From positions 1 through 46,795 of the forward strand of contig CACYCZ010000129.1 in NCBI GenBank assembly GCA_902773055.1: DNA of 46,795 nucleotides, given 5' to 3'. The position numbers were made by a program, and so were the translations under genes. Below the pieces are notes generated by a model. The model searched no databases and was not told where the DNA came from. It saw only the letters and a program-made list of their open reading frames with translations. Origin of the DNA: an uncultured Bacteroidales bacterium. Its GTDB lineage: Bacteria > Bacteroidota > Bacteroidia > Bacteroidales > Bacteroidaceae. How positions within the stretch are numbered: position 1 is the first letter of the stretch; each line of letters starts with the position of its first letter. Positions 43,893 to 46,795 of the stretch are shown here, piece by piece.

Positions 43893-44662
43893 AAACCGAA
43901 AGAGATATCTTTGACCGTTTGTGCAGTGATTTGGAAAGCGGTGCTCTCCGTGTGGCCGAGAAGGTCGACGGAGAGTGGCAGGTTAATGTCAGTGTCAAGG
44001 AGTCAATCCTGGACGGTTTCCGTCTGGGCGTGCTGGCCGATATGAGCCAGGGGCAGTTTGCCTTCTATGACAAGGACACCATCCCCGTGCGTCAGTTTTC
44101 TGCTGGGAGCGGTGTGCGCATCGTGCCCGGCGGTACCAGCATACGTCGCGGTGCCTGTCTCGCACCGGGTGTCATCGTCATGCCCCCGTCCTATGTGAAC
44201 ATCGGGGCTTATGTCGACAGCGGCACGATGATAGATTCCCATGTCCTCGTGGGCTCGTGTGCCCAGATAGGGAAAAATGTCCACCTCTCTGCCGGCACCC
44301 AGATAGGCGGTGTGCTCGAACCTGTCGGTGCCATGCCTGTCATCATAGAGGACGGCGCCTTTGTGGGCGGCAACTGTGGTATCTATGAGGGTACCGTTGT
44401 CCGTGAGCGTGCCGTGATAGGTACGGGTGTCATCATCAACGGCTCCACTCCGGTATACGATGCCGTGAAGGGCGATTTCCTGCCGCGCCTTGACGGCGGT
44501 CGCATAGAGATTCCTTCGGGTGCCGTCGTCGTGGCAGGCAGCCGTCCCCTGAGACACGGAGGCCCGTCAGGGCAGGCTGTTCATATCTATTGTCCCGTCA
44601 TCGTGAAATATCGCGACGACAAGACGTCGGCATCGCTGACACTGGAGGAGCTGTTGCGGTGA
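43889..44662 (+). CDS. dapD: 2,3,4,5-tetrahydrodipicolinate N-succinyltransferase
   Basis: 257 aa. A short helical N-domain precedes a left-handed beta-helix (about 75-240) with VNIGAYVDSGTMIDSHVLVG, GSCAQIGKNVHLSAGTQIGG and VIIEDGAFVGGNCGIYEG. These are classic DapD motifs and set it apart from the acetylating DapH type. It uses succinyl-CoA to acylate the DapB product, committing the cell to the succinylase branch. It overlaps dapA by 4 nt and the aminotransferase by 4 nt, so the three are probably translationally coupled. Confidence 0.93.
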   Translation: MKTERDIFDRLCSDLESGALRVAEKVDGEWQVNVSVKESILDGFRLGVLADMSQGQFAFYDKDTIPVRQFSAGSGVRIVPGGTSIRRGACLAPGVIVMPPSYVNIGAYVDSGTMIDSHVLVGSCAQIGKNVHLSAGTQIGGVLEPVGAMPVIIEDGAFVGGNCGIYEGTVVRERAVIGTGVIINGSTPVYDAVKGDFLPRLDGGRIEIPSGAVVVAGSRPLRHGGPSGQAVHIYCPVIVKYRDDKTSASLTLEELLR

Positions 44663-45876
44663 GTACGCCGTTGTCAGTGTCATTCCCGGAAAGTTTCTTT
44701 TCCGATGACGTCCATTCCTTTTTCCGTTCCCCCGTCAGGGACATTTTCCGCAAGGTAGACCTCAGTGCCATCTGCTCCTTTGCCGGCGGCTATCCCTCGG
44801 CCGAGACCTTCCCGGTCTCCGCTCTGGAGTCGCTTGTATCAACGGTTATCAGGAAGTATGGTGCGCAGGCTTTTCAGTACGGGGCCACCCAGGGCGTGCC
44901 CGAGCTTCGCAGTGCGCTGGCCCGTCGCTACGGCGTCGGGGCCGATGAGGTCCAGGTAACCACCTCGTCCCAGCAGGGCATCGACGTCGTGACGCGCATC
45001 CTCGTCAATCCCGGCGATGTGGTCATAACCTCGGCGCCCACCTATCTGGGAGCCTTGCAGTCGTTTGCATCCTACCGTGCCGATGTCGTGGGAGTGACCC
45101 CCATTTCCGACGGACCCGCTCCGTTTGCCGTTTCCTGTGGCCGGGCGTTGGAGTCGTGCCAGGCATCAGGCCGGCGGGTAAAGATGCTCTATGTCATTCC
45201 CGATTTCCAGAACCCTTCGGGCGAGACCCTCTCGCTGGCCGAGCGCCGCGCGTTGGCCGACCTGGCCCGGAGACACAATATCCTTATACTTGAAGACAGC
45301 CCCTACAGGGAGTTGCGCTACGAGGGCGAACCACTGCCCACACTCTACAGCCTTTGCCCTGAGCAGGTTGTCCATCTGGGCTCCTTCTCCAAGATCTTCG
45401 CCCCCGGTTTCCGTCTGGGCTGGATGATGGGTCCAGCCCAGGTTCTCGACAAGGTCTACGTCTGCAAGCAGTCGCTCGACCTCTGTCCGCCGGTGCTCGA
45501 CCAGTATGTGGCAGCCGAATACCTGTCCTCGGGAGCCCTCGATGCCAACCTGCAGCATACCATAGCGCTCTACCGCAGCCGTCGCGACCGTTTCGACGAT
45601 CTGCTGCGCCGCTATATGCCGTCGGGGGTGACGTGGGCGAAGCCTCAGGGCGGCCTGTTCGTGTTTCTGACCCTTCCGCCCCATGTCGATACCGTGGGTC
45701 TGTACGACAGGGCGCTGTCGGCGGGCGTGGCCTATGTTGCCGGCAGTTTTTTCTATCCCGGCGGCATGACGGGGCGTAACACCATGCGGCTCAACTATTC
45801 GTTTATAGCACCCGACCGCATGGAGGAAGGCGTCAGGATACTTGCCGATGTCATCCGCCAGGCCATAGGGCAGTGA
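44659..45876 (+). CDS. Class I/II PLP aminotransferase, candidate N-succinyl-diaminopimelate aminotransferase
   Basis: 405 aa from a GTG start at 44659, overlapping the dapD stop as GTGA; the open frame extends upstream into dapD. It resembles the LysN/2-aminoadipate and MocR-like aminotransferase subgroup. AFQYGATQGVPELRSAL, VTTSSQQGIDVVTRIL and YVIPDFQNPSGETLS precede LGSFSKIFAPGFRLGWM with the PLP Lys, and the end has RNTMRLNYSF. The operon supplies DapE-like, LysC, DapB, DapA and DapD, but no other DapC candidate. I therefore propose it transaminates N-succinyl-2-amino-6-oxopimelate; activity is inferred from context. Confidence 0.85.
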   Translation: MSTPLSVSFPESFFSDDVHSFFRSPVRDIFRKVDLSAICSFAGGYPSAETFPVSALESLVSTVIRKYGAQAFQYGATQGVPELRSALARRYGVGADEVQVTTSSQQGIDVVTRILVNPGDVVITSAPTYLGALQSFASYRADVVGVTPISDGPAPFAVSCGRALESCQASGRRVKMLYVIPDFQNPSGETLSLAERRALADLARRHNILILEDSPYRELRYEGEPLPTLYSLCPEQVVHLGSFSKIFAPGFRLGWMMGPAQVLDKVYVCKQSLDLCPPVLDQYVAAEYLSSGALDANLQHTIALYRSRRDRFDDLLRRYMPSGVTWAKPQGGLFVFLTLPPHVDTVGLYDRALSAGVAYVAGSFFYPGGMTGRNTMRLNYSFIAPDRMEEGVRILADVIRQAIGQ

Positions 45877-45890
45877 AAAAAGTTCCGAAA

Positions 45891-45941
45891 AACAGGAAAC
45901 GCCGCGCCTCCTGATTGAAGAAGCGCGGCGCTTCTGTTTTT
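45891..45941. terminator. Bidirectional terminator
   Basis: GCCGCGC (45901-45907) pairs with GCGCGGC (45923-45929), extended by ACAG(G)AA/TTCTGT, then TTTTTA. It separates the lysine operon from the convergent minus-strand gene stopping at 45940. Confidence 0.85.
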
Positions 45942-46479
45942 ATCTCGGTTGCCGGTTGTAGCCTGCCACCATCTTGTAGGCATCCTCAATGACCTTCCAG
46001 GCTATGCTGACCGTCCTGCCGTTCTCGTATTGCGCCATGTAGCCCATCATTTTGACAATCGTTTTATGGTGGCGCATCCAGTTCAGGGGTTGGTCGGCAG
46101 TTATGAGCAGGTTGCCTGCGACGTAGGCAATATATTTCTCCGTCAGATTCTCGTTTGCCGGAGCCCAGCGTCGTATAATGTTTCTTATGTTGAAGCATAC
46201 GCCGAGCCGTCTGAAAGTCTGCTCATACTGTTGCATGATAATCCATGCTGCCCTATAGCCGCACAACTGATTCTCAAAGATGCAGAATCCTGCCCTGTCG
46301 TGCCCCTGCAGTCCCTTCCATTGGTTGCGGGCGTTGAAGCGTATGTTCAGCGGATTGTTGTTTCTGATGCCTCTTGGCTGCATGCAGTCTGCTGCTCTGC
46401 CGGCGGGCGGATTGATGCCTGTGGGTTTTTGCAGAACCTTGTTGTTTGAAATACCTTTAGCTGTACTTGCCTTTTCCAT
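45940..46479 (-). CDS. Phage structural protein P5-like protein
   Basis: 179 aa from ATG 46479; the frame is open to 46563, but those codons hold a hairpin and promoter. The core has RGIRNNNPLNIRFNARNQWKG (split: RGIRNNNPLNIRF and ARNQWKG), a FENQLCGYRAAWIIMQQY segment and IIRRWAPANENLTEKYIAYV. These are features seen in proteins called structural protein P5 in Bacteroidales chromosomes and phages. The fold in such proteins is thought to be lysozyme-like, but no clear catalytic Glu is established here. No signal peptide. It probably belongs to a phage-derived or mobile module at the window edge. Confidence 0.75.
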   Translation of the reverse strand: MEKASTAKGISNNKVLQKPTGINPPAGRAADCMQPRGIRNNNPLNIRFNARNQWKGLQGHDRAGFCIFENQLCGYRAAWIIMQQYEQTFRRLGVCFNIRNIIRRWAPANENLTEKYIAYVAGNLLITADQPLNWMRHHKTIVKMMGYMAQYENGRTVSIAWKVIEDAYKMVAGYNRQPR

Positions 46480-46513
46480 ATAATATATAATAGTATTATT
46501 GTTCCCCGTCCCG

Positions 46514-46559
46514 GGAAGGGCACCATGCCCCTTCCATCGTGGAAACATCAGCAAAGGTA
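46514..46559 (-). promoter_or_regulatory. Promoter box and leader hairpin of the P5-like gene
   Basis: Complement of 46552-46559 is TACCTTTG (TAnnTTTG). Downstream, GGAAGG(G)GCA and TGCCCTTCC (46514-46535) can form a 9-bp hairpin with one bulge in the predicted leader. Confidence 0.4.
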
Positions 46560-46608
46560 TCATAGCCGCTCCGCCGCTTGAGCTGTTCAGGCGGCAGGGC
46601 GAAAGTTG

Positions 46609-46700
46609 TTGAAAGAAATCAGTGAAAGTTTTGCCCCGGGTGAAAATTTGTGCCTTCCGTTCCCCTTTCGGGGTGAACGGGGGTGAAAGTTTGGTGAAAG
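46609..46700. repeat. Irregular GTGAAA(A/G)TTT repeats
   Basis: Words near 46622 (GTGAAAGTTTT), 46640 (GTGAAAATTTG), 46683 (GTGAAAGTTTG) and 46694 (GTGAAAG) recur at uneven spacing between the P5-like gene and the next reading frame. The word also ends units of the 22-bp array at 13529-13638. Confidence 0.5.
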
Positions 46701-46716
46701 CCGTTTTTGGGGGGAG

Positions 46717-46795
46717 CTACTCGTGTTCCAGCATGGCCTTGAAGGTCTGTGCCAGCAGGAGGTATTCGGAGAACCGTTTCCCCTGGACCGGGGCG
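46717..46795 (-). CDS. C-terminal end of an unidentified protein (partial)
   Basis: An open frame enters from the right edge and stops at 46717-46719 (TAG). The visible 25 residues end with YLLLAQTFKAMLEHE, an amphipathic helix. Its strand and its place beside the P5-like gene suggest the same module. In Bacteroidales such neighbourhoods often include VirE-like or DUF3987 genes, but the fragment is too short to say. Confidence 0.5.
   Translation of the reverse strand, partial: APVQGKRFSEYLLLAQTFKAMLEHE

Overview
The window looks like a chromosomal segment from a Bacteroidales bacterium, most likely a Prevotella-type member of Prevotellaceae. Three things suggest this. Many genes are preceded by a Bacteroidetes-type promoter (-7 box TAnnTTTG, sometimes with TTG/TTTG about 19-22 nt upstream). 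Most starts lack a Shine-Dalgarno sequence. The gene content (ExbB-ExbD-ExbD-TonB-PstS-TPR cluster, a leu operon with a second LeuA-like synthase, GH127, C69 peptidase, phage-P5-like protein) is also typical. The species assignment is inference. No rRNA, tRNA, CRISPR array or intact insertion sequence was seen.

Layout. 1-6 kb (minus): a TonB energy-transduction cluster (exbB, two exbD, tonB), then a phosphate-binding-type lipoprotein and a TPR protein. 6.2-8 kb (plus): ilvE and a DUF975-type membrane protein, closed by a strong terminator. 8.2-13.4 kb (minus): a large secreted GH57/38-like protein and a TonB-dependent receptor. 13.9-20.3 kb (minus): the leuA-leuC-leuD-cimA-like-leuB operon, preceded by a short leader ORF and mutually exclusive hairpins. 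20.5-25 kb (minus): a C69 peptidase, a PD40/CxxCH lipoprotein and a polytopic membrane protein. 25.1-25.9 kb (plus): tcdA. 26.2-35.1 kb (minus): a close-packed run of ABC-F ATPase, HGSNAT-like acyltransferase, M13 peptidase, metA, U32 protein and a zinc-ribbon lipoprotein. 35.4-39.7 kb: a membrane protein, a secreted propeller-like protein and a GH127 enzyme. 39.7-45.9 kb (plus): a lysine operon (M20/DapE-like, lysC, dapB, dapA, dapD, aminotransferase) behind a lysine-rich leader ORF and an attenuator. 45.9-46.8 kb (minus): a P5-like protein, a repeat-rich spacer and the 3' end of a further gene.

The most interesting signals are the two amino-acid attenuators. In each, a Bacteroidetes promoter is followed by a 27-28 codon ORF rich in the relevant codons (Leu/Ile/Val, or Lys). 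The last codons of the ORF form one half of an antiterminator, whose other half is the 5' arm of a U-tailed terminator just upstream of the first structural gene. The lysine version is notable because lysine operons are better known for riboswitch control. Three intergenic tandem arrays, two sharing a 21-bp unit and one with a 22-bp unit, are unexplained.

Composition also changes: the first ~7 kb are visibly AT-richer than the genes after ~25 kb. All functional calls come from reading translated sequence and motifs; no database search was run.
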